Made by a program: the position numbers and the translations under genes. 47,517 bases of DNA, from positions 1 through 47,517 of the forward strand of contig NZ_JAALEG010000045.1 of the NCBI RefSeq assembly GCF_011058165.1, written 5' to 3'. The DNA comes from Rhodococcus aetherivorans (GTDB taxonomy: Bacteria; Actinomycetota; Actinomycetes; Mycobacteriales; Mycobacteriaceae). The notes under the pieces are model-generated. The model worked only from the letters and a program-made list of their open reading frames with translations, was not told the DNA's origin and searched no databases. The stretch's first letter is position 1. The number at the start of each line of letters is the position of its first letter. Shown here in pieces: positions 1 to 11,774 of the stretch.

Positions 1-3000
1 GTGATAGCCCCGCGCCAGCCCGTCCCCGGCCAGGTACAACTCCCCCACCACGCCCACCGGGGCCGGCCGCAACCGCCCGTCGAGCACCAGCGGCGTCACT
101 CCGCGCACGGCCGATCCGATCGTCACCGCCCGTCCCGGCGCCAGCGGTCCCGCCGTCGCCCAGATCGTCGCCTCCGTCGGCCCGTACAGGTTCAGCATCG
201 TCCGCCCCCCGGCGAACCGCTCGACCAACTCGGCTCCGACCGCCTCCCCGGCCACCGCCAGCACCTCGACCGACGTCAATGCCGCCGGCTCCAGCGTCGA
301 GAGCACCGACGGCGTGAGGACCATGTGCGTCACCTGCTCGGCATCGAGCAGCGTGGCGAGTTCGGCGCCGCCGACGACGCCGGCCGGAACCGACACCAGG
401 CAGCCCCCGGAGCCGAACGCGGCCAGTTGTTCGAAGATCGCCGCGTCGAAGCTCGGCGAGGCGAAGCCGAGGACCCGCGCGTCCGGTCCGACCGCGAGCG
501 AATCATCCTGGGCGCGAACGATGTTCGCCAACCCGCGGTGGGTGACCGTGACGGCCTTCGGGGTGCCGGTCGAGCCGGAGGTGTAGATCAGGTAGGCGGC
601 GTGGTCGGGATGCAGCGGCCGGGTCCGGTCCGCGTCGGTCAACGGCGCGGCGGATTCGGCGGCGGATGCGGCCCGCAGCGCCGGGTCGTCGAGCTCGAGC
701 CAGGTGAGCGCGCCGGGCAGCGCGGACCGGTGCGCGGTCGTGGTCAGCCCGAGCGTGGCACCGCAGTCGCCGAGCATGTGCGCGATGCGCTCGGCCGGAT
801 ACGCCGGGTCGACGGGCACGAAGGCGCCGCCGGCCTTGGCGACCGCCCACACGGCGAGCACCGACTCCGCCGAGCGGGGCAGCGCGAGGGCCACGCGCAC
901 GTCCGGGCCCACCCCGGCGGCGACGAGCAGGCGGGCGAGCCGGCCGGCGGCGGCATCGAGTTCCCGGTAGGTCCAGGTGGTGCCGTCGGCACGCACGGCC
1001 GGGCGCTCGGGGTGCGCCGCGGCGGCGGCCCCGAGCAGCGTGGGCAGCAGCCACGGCCCGACACCGGCGGGACCCGCCGTCGCGTGCAGGGCGGCGGACT
1101 CGGCGGCGTCGAGCAGATCCACGTCCCCGACGGGCACGGCCGGGTCGGTGGTGACGGCGGTGAGGAGCCGCACGAACCGCGCGGCGATCGTGCGCGCGGT
1201 GGCCTCGTCGAACAGGTCGGTGGCGTAGGTGAGGGTGGCGTCCAGCCCGGCGGGCCGGCCGTCGTCGCCGGTGTGTTCGCGCAGCTCGAGCCCGAGGTCG
1301 AACTGCGAGGAGCCACGCTCGACGTCCTCGACGGCGATCTCGAGCCCGTCGATCTCGAGGGTGGGTGCCGCGAAGTCGGCCAGCGCGAGGGAGACCTGGA
1401 ACAGCGGGTGGTGCGCGGTGGACCGGGCCGGGCGCACCGCCTCGACCACCTGATCGAAGGCGACGTCGGCGTGGGCGAACGCGGCCAGGTCGGCCTCGCG
1501 CACCTGCGCCACCAGGTCGGCGAACGTGGCGTCGGGCCGCACCGCGGTGCGCAGGACCACGGTGTTGACGAACATCCCGACCAGGTCGTCGAGTTCGGCG
1601 GCGCCGCGGCCGGCCACCGCGGTGCCCACCGCGATGTCGTCGCCGGCGCCGAGACGGGACAGCAGCGCGACGAGCGCGGCGTGCAGGGTCATGAACACGG
1701 TGGCGTTCTCGGCGCGGGCGAGGCGGCGCAGCGCGGCGTGGACGCCGGCGTCCACGGTGAAGGCGACGTCGGCGCTCGCGCCGGACTGCACCGCGGGTCC
1801 GGGCCGGTCGGTGGGCAGGACGACCCGATCCGGCAGGCCGGCCAGGGTGCGGGTCCAGAAGTCCAGTTGCCGGGCGGTGGTCGAGTCGGGGTCGTCGGGC
1901 TCGCCGAGCACCTCGCGTTGCCACAGCGTGTAGTCGGCGTACTGCACCGGCAGCGGCGCCCACGCCGGGGCCGCACCCGCGGTCCGGGCGGCGTACGCGG
2001 CGATCAGGTCCCGGGCCAGCGGCGCCACCGACACCCCGTCCGCGGCGATGTGGTGCAGCACCAGCACCAGCACGTGCTCCTCCGCGCCCAGGCGCAGCAC
2101 CCGGGCCCGCACCGGCAGGTCCACGGTCAGGTCGAAGCCGGCCCCGGCGAAGCCCGCCACGGCGGCATGCACGGCGTCCGCGGGGACGTCGACAAAGTCC
2201 GGACCGGTGGGCGCCGCGTCGACGATCACCTGGCGGGGGCCCTCCGCGTCGGCGGGGAACACGGTGCGCAGGCTCTCGTGCCGGGCGGTCAGGTCGCCGA
2301 AGGCGGCGGCGAGCGGGGCGATGTCGAGCCGGCCCCGCAGGCGCAGCGCCACCGGGATGTTGTAGACGCCGGACGCGGGGTCGAGCTGGTTGAGCACCCA
2401 CATCCGGTGCTGCGCCGGGCCGAGGGGCAGGCGGGCCGGCCGCTCCCGTCGCCCGAGTGCGACGGCGGCACCGGTGCGGCCCGCGGCGCGGGTGGCCAGC
2501 GCCGCGGGGGTGGGCGCCTCGAACAGATCGCGCACCGCCAGGGCGGAGCCCGCGGTGGCGTTGATGCGGGCGATCACCCGGGTCGCGTCGAGGGAGTTGC
2601 CGCCCAGGTCGAAGAACGAGTCGTCGGCGCCGAGCCCGTCCAGGCCGAGGACGTCGGCGAAGGCGGCGGCGGCGGCGGTCTCGACCGGTCCACGCGGTGC
2701 GCGGGCCGGGCGCCGGCTGCGGCCGAAGTCCGGCTCCGGCAGCGCCGTCCGGTCCAGCTTGCCGACCGGGGTGAGCGGAACCTCGTCGAGGACGACGACC
2801 GCGGCGGGCACGAGATGGGCGGGCAGCTGTTCGCCGAGCCGGTCCCGCAGCCGGTCCGGGTCCAGCCCGCGGCCCGGCACGGGCCGCACGTAGGAGACGA
2901 GGACGGCCGAGCCGGTGGGACCGGGACGGCCGAGCGTGGCCGCGAAGTCCACGTCGGCGACGGCGGCGAGGGCCGCGTCGACCTCCCCGAGCTCGACGCG

Positions 3001-6000
3001 GATGCCGCGCACCTTGACCTGGAAGTCGGTGCGGCCCAGGTATTCCAGCACCGGGCCGCCGTCGGCGGCGCGGGTCCAGCGCACGAGGTCACCGGTGCGG
3101 TACATGCGCTCCCCGGGCCGTCCGGGATGCGCGACGAACCGGCTCGCGGTCAGCTGCGGACGGCCGTGGTAGCCGCGCGCCAGCCCGGGACCGGCCAGGT
3201 ACAGCTCTCCGGCGGTGCCGAGCGGCACCGGCCGCAGCCAGCCGTCGAGGACTTCGGTTTCGGTGCCGGGCACACCGGCGCCGAGGGTGACGGGCGCATC
3301 GGCGGTGAGGGGGGCGACGGTGGCCCAGATGGTGGTCTCGGTGGGGCCGTAGAGGTTGAACATCGTGCGGCCGGGCGCCCACCGGCGCACCAGGTCGGTG
3401 GGGACGGCCTCACCGCAGACACCGACGACCCGCACGGTGTGCGCGGCGGCCGGGTCGAGGGTGGCCAGCACCGCGGGGGTGAGGACGAGGTGGGTGACGC
3501 CCGCGTCGGCGAGCCGGTCGGTCAGTTCGTCGCCGCCGACGACCGTCGGGGGTACGACGACGAGCCGGGCGCCGGCGGCGAACGCGGCGAGCTGTTCGAA
3601 CACGGACGCGTCGAAGCTCGGCGACGCCACGTGCGCGACCCGTGCCGACGGGGTCGGCTCCAGCACGGCGAGCAGTGCGTCGACCAGGTTGCCGAGGCCC
3701 CGGTGGGTGACCGTGACGGCCTTCGGCGTCCCGGTCGAGCCGGAGGTGTAGATCAGGTAGGCCGGGTCGTCGAGCCGGGCCGGTGACGGCACCGCGGGGC
3801 CGGCCGGGGTGCGGCGGGCGGTCGCGGGATCGTCGAGCACCAGCCACGTCGTCGCGGAGCCGGGCAGCCGGTCCCGGTGGGCGGTGACGGTGACGCCGAG
3901 GCGGGCGCCGGAATCGGTGAGCATGTGCTCGATCCGGTCCAGGGGGTGGCGCGGGTCGACGGGGACGAACGCGGCGCCGGTCTTCGCGACCGCCCACACG
4001 GCGAGGACCGATTCGAGCGAGCGGGTCAGCGCGAGCGCGACCAGCGTGCCGGGTCCGGCGCCGTGCGCGGCGAGCAGCCCCGCCAGGGCGGCGGTCCGGT
4101 CGTCGAGTTCGCGGTAGGTGAGCTCGGCGGTGCCGGCGACGACGGCGACCGCATCCGGGTGACGGGTGGCGGTGCCGGCGAGGATGTCGGCGAGGGTGAC
4201 GGCCCGGTCGCGGGCCGGCACGAACGGGGCGTCGACGCCGGGGGCGCCGAGCGCGGCGATGCGGCGGTCCGGGGTCCGGGCGAGCGCACCGAGCAGCTCC
4301 GCGCACCGCTCGAGGATGCGGCGCGCGACGCCGTCACCGACCGAGGCGGGGCGGTAGCGCACGCTCAGCTCCGGCCGGGCGCCCGGCTCGACGATCAGGC
4401 TCACGGGGTACGGGGTGGCTTCGGCGCCGGTGACGCCGAGGACCCGCATTCCGGCGCCGTCGGCGGTCGCGGACAGGGCGTCGCGGTCGAGCGGGTAGGA
4501 CTCGACGACGGCGAGGGTGTCGAACAGTTCGGTGACGCCGGCCGCCCGGTGGATCTCGGCGAGCCCGAGGTGCTGGTGCTCGAGCAGCGCCGCCTGTTCG
4601 GCCTGGAGGCGGCGCAGCAGGTCGGCGCCGGTGTCGGTGGGCTGCAGGCGCACCCGCACCGGCACGGTGTTGACGAACAGGCCGAGCACGGCGTCCACGC
4701 CGGGCAGCTCGGGCGGGCGGCCGGAGACGGTGGAGCCGAACACCACGTCGGTGCGGCCGGTGAGCTCGGCCAGGGTCAGCGCCCACGCCGCCTGCACGAC
4801 GGTGGCGAGGGTGACGTCGTGGGCGCGGGTGGCAGCGTCGAGGGCGGCGGCGGTTTCGGCGCTCAGCGCGACGGTGTGGGCGGCGCCGCCGGTGTCGGCG
4901 GGGTCGTCGTGCGGGGCGACGAGGGTGGGGGCGTCGATGCCGTCCAGGGCGCGGGCCCACGCGGTCCGCGCGGCGACGAGGTCCCGGCCGGCAAGCCAGG
5001 CCAGGTGGTCCCGGAACGACGGCGCCGGTCCGGGCACCGCCGCGCCCGCCGCGTAGGCGGTGAGCAGTTCGGCGACGAGCAGCGGGGTGGACCAGCCGTC
5101 GAGGACGAGGTGGTGGTTGGTCAGCAGCAGCCGGTACCGGTCGGCGGCGGTGCGGACCAGGTGGACGCGCAGCAGCGGCGCGGCGGCCAGGTCGAACCGG
5201 TCGGCGCGGTCCGCGTCGAGGATGCGCGCCAGCTCGCCGTCGGTGTCGGCACGGCCGCGCAGATCGGTTTCCCGCCAGGTCACGTCGGCCGTGCGGAGCA
5301 CGACCTGGAGCGGGCCGGCGGCCGTGTCGCGGAAGGCGGCCCGCAGGCTGTCGTGCCGGTCGACCACGGACTGCGCCGCGGCGCGGAGCCGGGCGGGGTC
5401 CACGGTGCCGGCGAGTTCGAGCACGGTCTGCACGGTGTAGTCGTCGGGGGCGTCGGTGGCGGCGTACCCGGTGTGGAACAGCAGCCCGGCCTGCAGCGGG
5501 GACAGCGGCCACACGTCGGCCAGGCCTCCGCGGTCGCGCTCCCACGCGTCGATCCGGTCCTGGTCGACGGCGACCAGCGGGAAGTCGGAGGGGCTGTGAC
5601 CGCCGGCGGCCGGGTCGCCGACGTGCCAGGCGAGCGCGGCGAGCGCGGCCACCCACAGCTGCGCGAACTCGTCGACGGCGTCCTCGTCGAGCAGGCCGGT
5701 CGCGTAGGTGAAGGTGGCGGCGAGGCCGTCGGCCTCGACGGCGGCGTCGATGTCGAGCACCGCGGGCAGCGGCATCTGCGGTTCACGGGTGGCGGCGGTG
5801 CCGAGCGGCAGCCACGGTCCCTCGACCGTGGTGTCGATGCGGCCGAGGAAGTTGAACGCGATCTGCGGGGCCGGATGCGCGGGCAGGGTGCCGGCGACGT
5901 ACCGGAGCAGGCCGTAGCCGATGCCGTGGTCGGGAACGGCGGCGAGCCGTTCCTTGACCGACCGGATCGCCGCGCCCGCCGCGGCACCGCCACCGAAGGC

Positions 6001-9000
6001 GTCGTCGACGTCGATGCCGGTGAGGTCCACGTCGAGGGGGTGCACGGTGGTGAACCATCCGACGGTGCGGGACAGGTCGGCTCCGGGGACCGCCGCCTCC
6101 TCGCGGCCGTGGCCCTCGACGCCGACGAGCGTCGCGGGGGCGGTGCGGCCGCGGTTGCGGCGCCACCGCTCGGCCGCCAGGCCGAGCGCGGCGAGCAACG
6201 CCTCGGCGGTGCCGCAGTGGAAGCGCTGGGGCACGGCGGTCAGCACGGCGTCGGTGACCTCGGCGGGCACGTGCACGCGCAGCCGGGCGGAGGTGGCGAC
6301 GGTGTCGCGCGCCGGATCGAACGGCCGCTCCCCCAGTGCCGGGTCGGGCGTCGCGAGAATCCGCTCCCACAACGGCAGTTCGTCGCTGCGGTCGGCCTCG
6401 GTCAGGCCGTGCGCCCACCGGCGCAGCGACGTGCCGACCGGGGCGAGGGCGGGCGCGGCACCGCCGGCGAGGTCGGTGTAGGCGGCGGCCAGGTCGGGCA
6501 GCAGGATGCGCCAGGACACCGCGTCCACGGCGAGGTGGTGGACGACGGCCACGAGCAGGTCGTCGCGGCCGTCGGGCGAGGCCAGCCACTCGAACTGCGC
6601 GACGATCCCGGCGGCCGGATCGAGTCGGTCCGCCGCGGCCTCCAGCGCGGCCGCGGCGGCGCCGCGTGGCTCGTCGACGGCGGCGCGGCGCAGCACCGCG
6701 TCGGCGGCGACCGCGCCGACGGGGAGCACCTCGAGCGTGCGGGCAGCGGTCAGCCGCATCCGCAGCGCGTCGTGCCGATCGAGCAGCGCCTGCACGGCCC
6801 CGGCCAGGTGCGCCGGGTCGGGATGCTCGGGCAGCCGGATCAGCACGGCCTGCCCGTACCGGTCGACGGGCCCGCCGCCGGCCAGCAGTTCGGCGACGAT
6901 CGGGGTGGTGTCGACCGGACCGGTGCCGCCGCCGGGGAGTTCGGCAAGGACTGCGCCGGCTCCGGTGTCCGCCACCGCGACGGCGGCCAGAGCGGCGACG
7001 GTGCGGCGCTCGAAGACGTCGCGCGCGGTGAACCGCAGTCCGGCGGCGCGGGCGCGGGAGACGAGGGTGATCGCGACGATGCTGTCGCCGCCGAGGGCGA
7101 AGAAACTGTCGTCGGCGCCGACTCGTTCCACGCCGAGCACCTGGGTGAACAGGGCGGCGATCACTTCCTCGCGGGCGCCCTCGGGGGCGCGGCCGGCGGT
7201 GGGGGTGCCGAAGTCCGGGGCGGGCAACGCGGCGCGGTCGATCTTCCCGACGGGGGTGAGCGGCAGTTCGGGCAGCACGGTGATCGCCGCGGGCACGAGG
7301 TAGGCGGGCAGGGTGTCGGCGAGTTCGCCGCGCAGGGCGTCGACGTCGACGGCGGCGCCGGCGTGCCCGACGACGTAGGCGGCGAGGACGGTCGCGCCGG
7401 CGGGCGTGGTGGCGCCGACGGTGACGGCCCGGGCAACGGTGTGGTGCCGGAGCAGCGCGGCGTCGACCTCGCCGAGTTCGACGCGGAACCCCCGGATCTT
7501 GACCTGGTGATCGGTGCGGCCGGCGAACTCGAGCGCGGCGGCTGCGCCGCCGGTGTGTCCTTCGGGCTCCCCTGGCAGCCCAAAGGACGCACCGCGCCAG
7601 CGCACCAGGTCACCGGTGCGGTACATGCGTTCTCCGGGCGCGTACGGGTCGGCCACGAAGCGGGCGGCGGTCAGGTCGGGGCGGCCGAGATAGCCGCGGG
7701 CGATCCCGGCGCCGGCCAGGTACAGCTCGCCGGTGACCCCTGCGGGCACGGGCTGCAGCCGGCGGTCCAGGACGAGGGCGCGCATGCCGCGGATCGGGGT
7801 GCCGACCCCGACCCGGTCGCCGCGGTGGTGCGGAGCCGCGAAGGTGGCGGTGACGGTGGCCTCGGTGGGGCCGTACGCGTTGAGGAACGCCCGGCCCACC
7901 GACCACCGATCGGCCAGGTCGGGCGGGCAGGCGTCGCCACCGACGACGACCGTGCCGATCTCGGGGTGGTCGTCGGGGTCGAGGGTGGCGAGCACGGCCG
8001 GGGTCGCGTCGAGGTGGGTGACTCGTCCGGCGCGGAGAACCTCGGCGAGCTCGGTGCCGCCATAGGCCTGCGGCGGCACCACCACCAGGGTGGCGCCGGC
8101 GGTGAAGGTCACCAGCAGCTCCTCGATCGAGGAGTCGAAGGCCGGCGAGTACAGGTGGGTGGCGCGCGAGCCGGCGGCGACGGCCAGACGCGCGCGGGCG
8201 TCGTCGGCGAGGTTCGCCAGGCCGGCATGGGTGACGACGACCCCCTTGGGGGTGCCGGTGGAACCGGAGGTGTAGACGACGTAGGCGGCGTGCTCGGGCC
8301 GCAGCGGGATTCCCCGCTCCGCGTCGGTGACCGGGCCGGCGTCCGCCGCCGTGACCGCGGCGACGGTCGCGGGGTCGTCCAGGGCGATCCAGTCGGTGTC
8401 GTCGGGCAGTCCGTCCCGGTGCGCGGCGACGGTCAGGCCGATGCGGGCGCCGCTGTCGCGCAGGACGTGCTCGAGCCGGGCCCGGGGGTGACCGGGGTCG
8501 ACGGGCACGAACGCGGCTCCCGTCTTGGCGACGGCCCACACGGCCTGCACCGATTCGACGGACCGCGACAGCGCCAGCGCCACCGTGGTCTCCGGGCCGG
8601 CGCCGCGGGCGAGCAGCAGCCGGGCGAGCCGGTCGGTGGCGGCGTCCAGGTCGGAGTAGGTCACGGTGCGCGCACCGTCGATCACCGCGACGGCGCCGGG
8701 GTCGAGGGCCGCCCCGGCGGTGAGCAGGTCGGCCAGGGTGCGGGGCGGCACCGGATCGGCGCCGCGGGCCGGGACGAGGGCGGCGCGCTCGTCGTCGCCG
8801 AGCAGGTCCAGGTCGGCGAGACGCCGGTCGGGTGCGGCGGTGGCGAAACGGTGCAGGAACGCGAGGAACCGCCGGTGGTGCGCGGCGAGCTCGTCCCGGT
8901 CGTACAGGTTGGGGTTGGCCTGGAAGTCGAGGTGCGTGCTGTGGCCGCCCGGATAGAGGTTGACGAACAGGTCCTCGATGAGCCCGGAGGTGAGCACGTG

Positions 9001-10131
9001 GACCCGCCCGGTGAGCGCGCCGAGCCGGACCCGGTGGTCGAACAGCATGAGGTTGACCGAGGGGCCGAACCCGGCGGCGTGATCGCCGGTGAGACCGAGG
9101 TCGCGGGCGATGTCCTCCTGCCGGTACCGCTGGCGGCGCAGTGCCCCGGTCAGCTCGAGTTCCGCCGCGGCGATCACGGCGGCGACGGTGGCGGCGTCGG
9201 TGCGCAACCGCAGCGGCACCACGTTGGCGAGCATGCCCCCGGAGCGGCGCAGCGTGGCGGTGGTGCGGGCCGAGACGGGCAGGCTGAGCATCACCTCGTC
9301 GTGGCCGGTCATCCGGGCGAGGTAGGTGCCGAACGCGGCGACCACCAGCGGTGCGAGGCTCGACCCGCGCCGGGCCGCGGCGTCGCGCAGGGCCTGCTCG
9401 GTGTCGGCGGGCAGCTCCGCGCCGACCAGCAGCGGGTGCGCGTCGGCGGGGGCGGCCCGGCCGGCCAGCGACACGGGATCGCTCAGCCCGGCCAGGTGCT
9501 CGGTCCAGTACGCACGGTCGGCCTCGAACCGCGGGGAGCGGCGGTAGGTCTCGTCCGCGGCGACGATGTCGGGCAGCGCGGCGGTGCGCGGCGTGTGCAC
9601 CGCGGTTCCGGTGACGGTGGCGGTGTAGAGCTCGGCGGTGCGCGCGACGAGGGTCATCGCGCCGACGCCGTCGAGGGCGATGTGGTGGATCCGGGCGTAC
9701 CAGAACCAGCGGTCCTCGGCGATGCGGAGCACGGCGGTGACGGCGAGCCGGTCGGTGCACATGTCGACCGGGGCGGTGTAGTCGCGCTCCATCCATTCGC
9801 GGGCCGCGGCCACGGGATCGGCCTCGCCCCGCAGATCGACCACCGTCAGCCGCTCGCCGGTGTGCACGACCGTCTGGAACGGGTGGCCGTCCTCCTCGAC
9901 GATGCGCAGGAAGCCGGTGCCGAACTCGCGTCCGACGGCACGGGCGGCACCTTCGAGGGCGTCGAGGTCGAGGTCCCCGGCGATGTCGACGTACTGGGCG
10001 ATGTTGACGGGCGTGGCGCCGGCCAGGTGCTGTGCGAACCAGATCCCGCGCTGGGCCGCCGAGAGCGGGAACGCGCCGGCGGGCTGCGGGGCAGCGAAAT
10101 GTTCTTGGGCGACCGGGCTTTCGTGCAACAC
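1..10131 (-). CDS. Non-ribosomal peptide synthetase, 3' end outside window
   Basis: A single open minus-strand frame of at least 3377 codons builds a peptide on carrier domains in the cytoplasm. The GTG start at 10131 follows AGGAG by 8 nt. Domain order: C1 from about residue 21 (HHIALDG at 149), A1 (YTSGSTG at 620, NAYGPTE at 751, Lys963), T1 (LGGDS, Ser1017), E ([11 protein letters not shown] at 1198), C2 from about 1538 (HHLVLDGW at 1673), A2 (YTSGSTG at 2128), T2 (LGGNS, Ser2513), C3 from about 2564 (HHIAADG at 2693), A3 (YTSGSTG at 3183), cut at residue 3377. All anchors share one frame, so no frameshift is needed. C1 resembles the EntF condensation domain ([10 protein letters not shown]; the region before FDHRVRLG), which accepts an acyl or aryl group from a separate carrier. 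T1 has the GGDS form usual before E domains. My reading of the A1 pocket is D-S-E-D-V-G-A-V-T-K, whose acidic residues hint at a basic amino acid; A2 (DAFVGCLIW-) and A3 (DAFVAALIW-) resemble each other. No MbtH or siderophore starter genes are in view. Confidence 0.95.
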   Translation of the reverse strand, partial: MLHESPVAQEHFAAPQPAGAFPLSAAQRGIWFAQHLAGATPVNIAQYVDIAGDLDLDALEGAARAVGREFGTGFLRIVEEDGHPFQTVVHTGERLTVVDLRGEADPVAAAREWMERDYTAPVDMCTDRLAVTAVLRIAEDRWFWYARIHHIALDGVGAMTLVARTAELYTATVTGTAVHTPRTAALPDIVAADETYRRSPRFEADRAYWTEHLAGLSDPVSLAGRAAPADAHPLLVGAELPADTEQALRDAAARRGSSLAPLVVAAFGTYLARMTGHDEVMLSLPVSARTTATLRRSGGMLANVVPLRLRTDAATVAAVIAAAELELTGALRRQRYRQEDIARDLGLTGDHAAGFGPSVNLMLFDHRVRLGALTGRVHVLTSGLIEDLFVNLYPGGHSTHLDFQANPNLYDRDELAAHHRRFLAFLHRFATAAPDRRLADLDLLGDDERAALVPARGADPVPPRTLADLLTAGAALDPGAVAVIDGARTVTYSDLDAATDRLARLLLARGAGPETTVALALSRSVESVQAVWAVAKTGAAFVPVDPGHPRARLEHVLRDSGARIGLTVAAHRDGLPDDTDWIALDDPATVAAVTAADAGPVTDAERGIPLRPEHAAYVVYTSGSTGTPKGVVVTHAGLANLADDARARLAVAAGSRATHLYSPAFDSSIEELLVTFTAGATLVVVPPQAYGGTELAEVLRAGRVTHLDATPAVLATLDPDDHPEIGTVVVGGDACPPDLADRWSVGRAFLNAYGPTEATVTATFAAPHHRGDRVGVGTPIRGMRALVLDRRLQPVPAGVTGELYLAGAGIARGYLGRPDLTAARFVADPYAPGERMYRTGDLVRWRGASFGLPGEPEGHTGGAAAALEFAGRTDHQVKIRGFRVELGEVDAALLRHHTVARAVTVGATTPAGATVLAAYVVGHAGAAVDVDALRGELADTLPAYLVPAAITVLPELPLTPVGKIDRAALPAPDFGTPTAGRAPEGAREEVIAALFTQVLGVERVGADDSFFALGGDSIVAITLVSRARAAGLRFTARDVFERRTVAALAAVAVADTGAGAVLAELPGGGTGPVDTTPIVAELLAGGGPVDRYGQAVLIRLPEHPDPAHLAGAVQALLDRHDALRMRLTAARTLEVLPVGAVAADAVLRRAAVDEPRGAAAAALEAAADRLDPAAGIVAQFEWLASPDGRDDLLVAVVHHLAVDAVSWRILLPDLAAAYTDLAGGAAPALAPVGTSLRRWAHGLTEADRSDELPLWERILATPDPALGERPFDPARDTVATSARLRVHVPAEVTDAVLTAVPQRFHCGTAEALLAALGLAAERWRRNRGRTAPATLVGVEGHGREEAAVPGADLSRTVGWFTTVHPLDVDLTGIDVDDAFGGGAAAGAAIRSVKERLAAVPDHGIGYGLLRYVAGTLPAHPAPQIAFNFLGRIDTTVEGPWLPLGTAATREPQMPLPAVLDIDAAVEADGLAATFTYATGLLDEDAVDEFAQLWVAALAALAWHVGDPAAGGHSPSDFPLVAVDQDRIDAWERDRGGLADVWPLSPLQAGLLFHTGYAATDAPDDYTVQTVLELAGTVDPARLRAAAQSVVDRHDSLRAAFRDTAAGPLQVVLRTADVTWRETDLRGRADTDGELARILDADRADRFDLAAAPLLRVHLVRTAADRYRLLLTNHHLVLDGWSTPLLVAELLTAYAAGAAVPGPAPSFRDHLAWLAGRDLVAARTAWARALDGIDAPTLVAPHDDPADTGGAAHTVALSAETAAALDAATRAHDVTLATVVQAAWALTLAELTGRTDVVFGSTVSGRPPELPGVDAVLGLFVNTVPVRVRLQPTDTGADLLRRLQAEQAALLEHQHLGLAEIHRAAGVTELFDTLAVVESYPLDRDALSATADGAGMRVLGVTGAEATPYPVSLIVEPGARPELSVRYRPASVGDGVARRILERCAELLGALARTPDRRIAALGAPGVDAPFVPARDRAVTLADILAGTATRHPDAVAVVAGTAELTYRELDDRTAALAGLLAAHGAGPGTLVALALTRSLESVLAVWAVAKTGAAFVPVDPRHPLDRIEHMLTDSGARLGVTVTAHRDRLPGSATTWLVLDDPATARRTPAGPAVPSPARLDDPAYLIYTSGSTGTPKAVTVTHRGLGNLVDALLAVLEPTPSARVAHVASPSFDASVFEQLAAFAAGARLVVVPPTVVGGDELTDRLADAGVTHLVLTPAVLATLDPAAAHTVRVVGVCGEAVPTDLVRRWAPGRTMFNLYGPTETTIWATVAPLTADAPVTLGAGVPGTETEVLDGWLRPVPLGTAGELYLAGPGLARGYHGRPQLTASRFVAHPGRPGERMYRTGDLVRWTRAADGGPVLEYLGRTDFQVKVRGIRVELGEVDAALAAVADVDFAATLGRPGPTGSAVLVSYVRPVPGRGLDPDRLRDRLGEQLPAHLVPAAVVVLDEVPLTPVGKLDRTALPEPDFGRSRRPARAPRGPVETAAAAAFADVLGLDGLGADDSFFDLGGNSLDATRVIARINATAGSALAVRDLFEAPTPAALATRAAGRTGAAVALGRRERPARLPLGPAQHRMWVLNQLDPASGVYNIPVALRLRGRLDIAPLAAAFGDLTARHESLRTVFPADAEGPRQVIVDAAPTGPDFVDVPADAVHAAVAGFAGAGFDLTVDLPVRARVLRLGAEEHVLVLVLHHIAADGVSVAPLARDLIAAYAARTAGAAPAWAPLPVQYADYTLWQREVLGEPDDPDSTTARQLDFWTRTLAGLPDRVVLPTDRPGPAVQSGASADVAFTVDAGVHAALRRLARAENATVFMTLHAALVALLSRLGAGDDIAVGTAVAGRGAAELDDLVGMFVNTVVLRTAVRPDATFADLVAQVREADLAAFAHADVAFDQVVEAVRPARSTAHHPLFQVSLALADFAAPTLEIDGLEIAVEDVERGSSQFDLGLELREHTGDDGRPAGLDATLTYATDLFDEATARTIAARFVRLLTAVTTDPAVPVGDVDLLDAAESAALHATAGPAGVGPWLLPTLLGAAAAAHPERPAVRADGTTWTYRELDAAAGRLARLLVAAGVGPDVRVALALPRSAESVLAVWAVAKAGGAFVPVDPAYPAERIAHMLGDCGATLGLTTTAHRSALPGALTWLELDDPALRAASAAESAAPLTDADRTRPLHPDHAAYLIYTSGSTGTPKAVTVTHRGLANIVRAQDDSLAVGPDARVLGFASPSFDAAIFEQLAAFGSGGCLVSVPAGVVGGAELATLLDAEQVTHMVLTPSVLSTLEPAALTSVEVLAVAGEAVGAELVERFAGGRTMLNLYGPTEATIWATAGPLAPGRAVTIGSAVRGVTPLVLDGRLRPAPVGVVGELYLAGDGLARGYH
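7558..7587. repeat. Palindromic insertion inside NRPS A1 domain
   Basis: The 30 bp are an 11-bp inverted repeat (TCCTTCGGGCT / AGCCCAAAGGA, one mismatch) around an 8-nt centre. It lies between core motifs A7 (YRTGDL) and A8 ([11 protein letters not shown]) of the first adenylation domain, where this stretch is about 15 residues longer than the usual RWRADGTLEF-type loop and than the matching loop of A2. The reading frame is preserved. It looks like a small palindromic element inserted into a tolerant surface loop; a naturally long loop is the alternative. Confidence 0.5.
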
Positions 10132-10265
10132 GGGGGTACTCCTGACGACCGGTGGACTGTGCTGCTTCCACGGTCGTCCGCAGACCCCGGTGCCGATACC
10201 GACCCCAGCGGTGGGCGCGGCACCCGCAGGGGTGGTCGAGAATCACCCTCGGGTGCGAGAACTCC

Positions 10266-10757
10266 TCAGCCGGTCCAGCCCGCGGTGGGATCGCGCCGCC
10301 ACAACAGGTCGTGGATGGCGTCGACGGCGTCCCCGGCGGAGGTCACGGCGAGCACCCCGGCGGCGGGCAGCGGCCACCCCCCGATCGAGATCACCGGGAC
10401 GCCGGTGCGGACGGCGAGCGCGATCTCGCTGAGCGTGCCCCAGCTGCCGCCGACCGCGATGAGCGCCTCGCAGGTGCGTACCAGCAGGGCGTTGCGCATC
10501 TCGCCGAGACCGGTCGGGATCGACACGGTGAGGTACGGGTTGGCCTCCGCGCGGTCGTCGCCGGGCAGCAGGCCGAGGGTGGTGCCGCCGGCCTCCGCGG
10601 CTCCGCGCGATGCCGCGGCCATCACCCCGCCCAGTCCCCCGGTCACGACGACGGCGCGTCGCGCCGCGAGCAGCCCGCCGACCTGACGGGCGATCCGGCG
10701 TTGTTCGGCCGTGGCCTCCGCGGGCCCGACCACGCCGACATACCGCTGCGCATCCAT
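10266..10757 (-). CDS. LOG-like / TIGR00725-type Rossmann-fold protein
   Basis: The 163-residue product starts at ATG (MDAQRYVGVV). It has an N-terminal beta strand and glycine turn (VGVVGPAEA), a second turn VVVTGGLGG, and a late motif GGSWGTLSEIA that corresponds to the PGGxGTxxE nucleotide-binding motif of the LOG/lysine-decarboxylase-like superfamily. The first Pro-Gly of that motif is replaced, as is common in the TIGR00725 branch, whose biochemical role is not established. The gene lies upstream of the NRPS on the same strand with a 134-nt gap, so co-transcription is possible but a separate NRPS promoter is at least as likely. The start is not marked by a strong RBS; longer in-frame starts exist, but the fold begins here. 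Confidence 0.75.
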   Translation of the reverse strand: MDAQRYVGVVGPAEATAEQRRIARQVGGLLAARRAVVVTGGLGGVMAAASRGAAEAGGTTLGLLPGDDRAEANPYLTVSIPTGLGEMRNALLVRTCEALIAVGGSWGTLSEIALAVRTGVPVISIGGWPLPAAGVLAVTSAGDAVDAIHDLLWRRDPTAGWTG

Positions 10758-10863
10758 GACGCGATTGTCCACCACCCAGGGTGCAGAAGTGGCCCCCTGA
10801 GGTGAAATCCACCACCACCGGGGTTGCTCGCCCGGCACCGGCATCCGGCGGATCCTTGTCCGC

Positions 10864-11766
10864 ATGTCCACCCTCCGCACCGAGCGTCTCGTACGCCGCC
10901 ATACGGTGATCGCCGACGACGGCGTGCCGCTCGCGGTCCACGAGATCGGCGCGGCCGGCGCACCGCTCACCGCCGTGTTCGTCCACGGGCACTGCGGCCG
11001 CACGGAAACCTGGTCGCCTCTTCGGGATTCGCTGCTCCGGCGCCGCGGAGCGACGCTGCGGATGGTGTTCTTCGACCACCGCGGTCACGGCGCGTCCGGC
11101 ACCGCCGGGCCGGAGACGTACACCGTCGAGCAGCTCGGGCGCGATCTCGCGGCGGTGCTGCGCGCGGTCTCCGCCGGTCCGGTGGTGCTGGTCGGCCACT
11201 CGATGGGCGGCATGACGATCCTGTCCTACGCCCGTCAACATCCGCACGAGATCGGCACCCGGGTCGCCGGGATCTGCCTGATCGGCACCGCCGCCGGTGA
11301 TCTCGGCCGGTCGGGGCTCGGGCGGTACCTCGAGAGCCCCGCGGTCGAGTTGTTCCACCGCGCGGTGCAGCACGCACCCGGCGCCGTGCAGCACGCGCTG
11401 CACCTGGGCGGACGGGCGGTGCGGCCGCTGAGACGGGCGGCGCAGCGACGCGCCCCCGGTTCCCGGTGGGCGGCCCTGCTGGCGGTGCTCGCGAACGACA
11501 CGCCGGTGGTGACGATGGCGGCGTTCCTGCGATCGTTCGCCGTGCTCGACGAATCCGCCGCGTTGGCGGTGCTCGCCGCGGTCCCCGCGCTCGTGCTGTG
11601 CGGGTCGGCGGACGAGTGGACCCCGTTCGAGCTGTCCGCCGGTCTCGCAGCGCGGCTGCCGCGCGCCGAGCTGGTGCGGGTCGACGGCGCCGGGCACTCG
11701 GTGATCGCCGACCGCCCCGCGGAGGTCGCGCGGGCCCTCGGCAGGTTGCTGCAGCGGGTGGGGTGA
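10864..11766 (+). CDS. Alpha/beta hydrolase
   Basis: The 300-residue protein has a complete alpha/beta-hydrolase fold. The oxyanion region is FVHGHCG (about 39-45), the nucleophile elbow is GHSMGG with Ser113, the acid is Asp250 in CGSADEWTP, and the histidine is His278 in GAGHSV. It has no signal peptide and is probably a cytoplasmic esterase or lipase-like enzyme; the substrate cannot be read from sequence. A long cap segment (about 145-225) between the Ser and Asp blocks is rich in Arg and Ala. The gene is divergent from the LOG-like gene, with about 106 bp between the starts, and convergent with the FHA regulator, whose stop codon lies 8 bp beyond. Confidence 0.88.
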   Translation: MSTLRTERLVRRHTVIADDGVPLAVHEIGAAGAPLTAVFVHGHCGRTETWSPLRDSLLRRRGATLRMVFFDHRGHGASGTAGPETYTVEQLGRDLAAVLRAVSAGPVVLVGHSMGGMTILSYARQHPHEIGTRVAGICLIGTAAGDLGRSGLGRYLESPAVELFHRAVQHAPGAVQHALHLGGRAVRPLRRAAQRRAPGSRWAALLAVLANDTPVVTMAAFLRSFAVLDESAALAVLAAVPALVLCGSADEWTPFELSAGLAARLPRAELVRVDGAGHSVIADRPAEVARALGRLLQRVG

Positions 11767-11774
11767 GCCGCAGG

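Noticed and set aside
1-3786. Long plus-strand open frame of 1261 codons at the left edge
   Set aside because: It is antisense to the NRPS in the same codon phase; composition is low-complexity Gly/Arg/Gln and no family motif is visible.
3877-10686. Plus-strand open frame of 2269 codons
   Set aside because: It is the mirror of the NRPS frame with runs of Gly, Gln, Val and Arg; high GC removes stop codons on the opposite strand.
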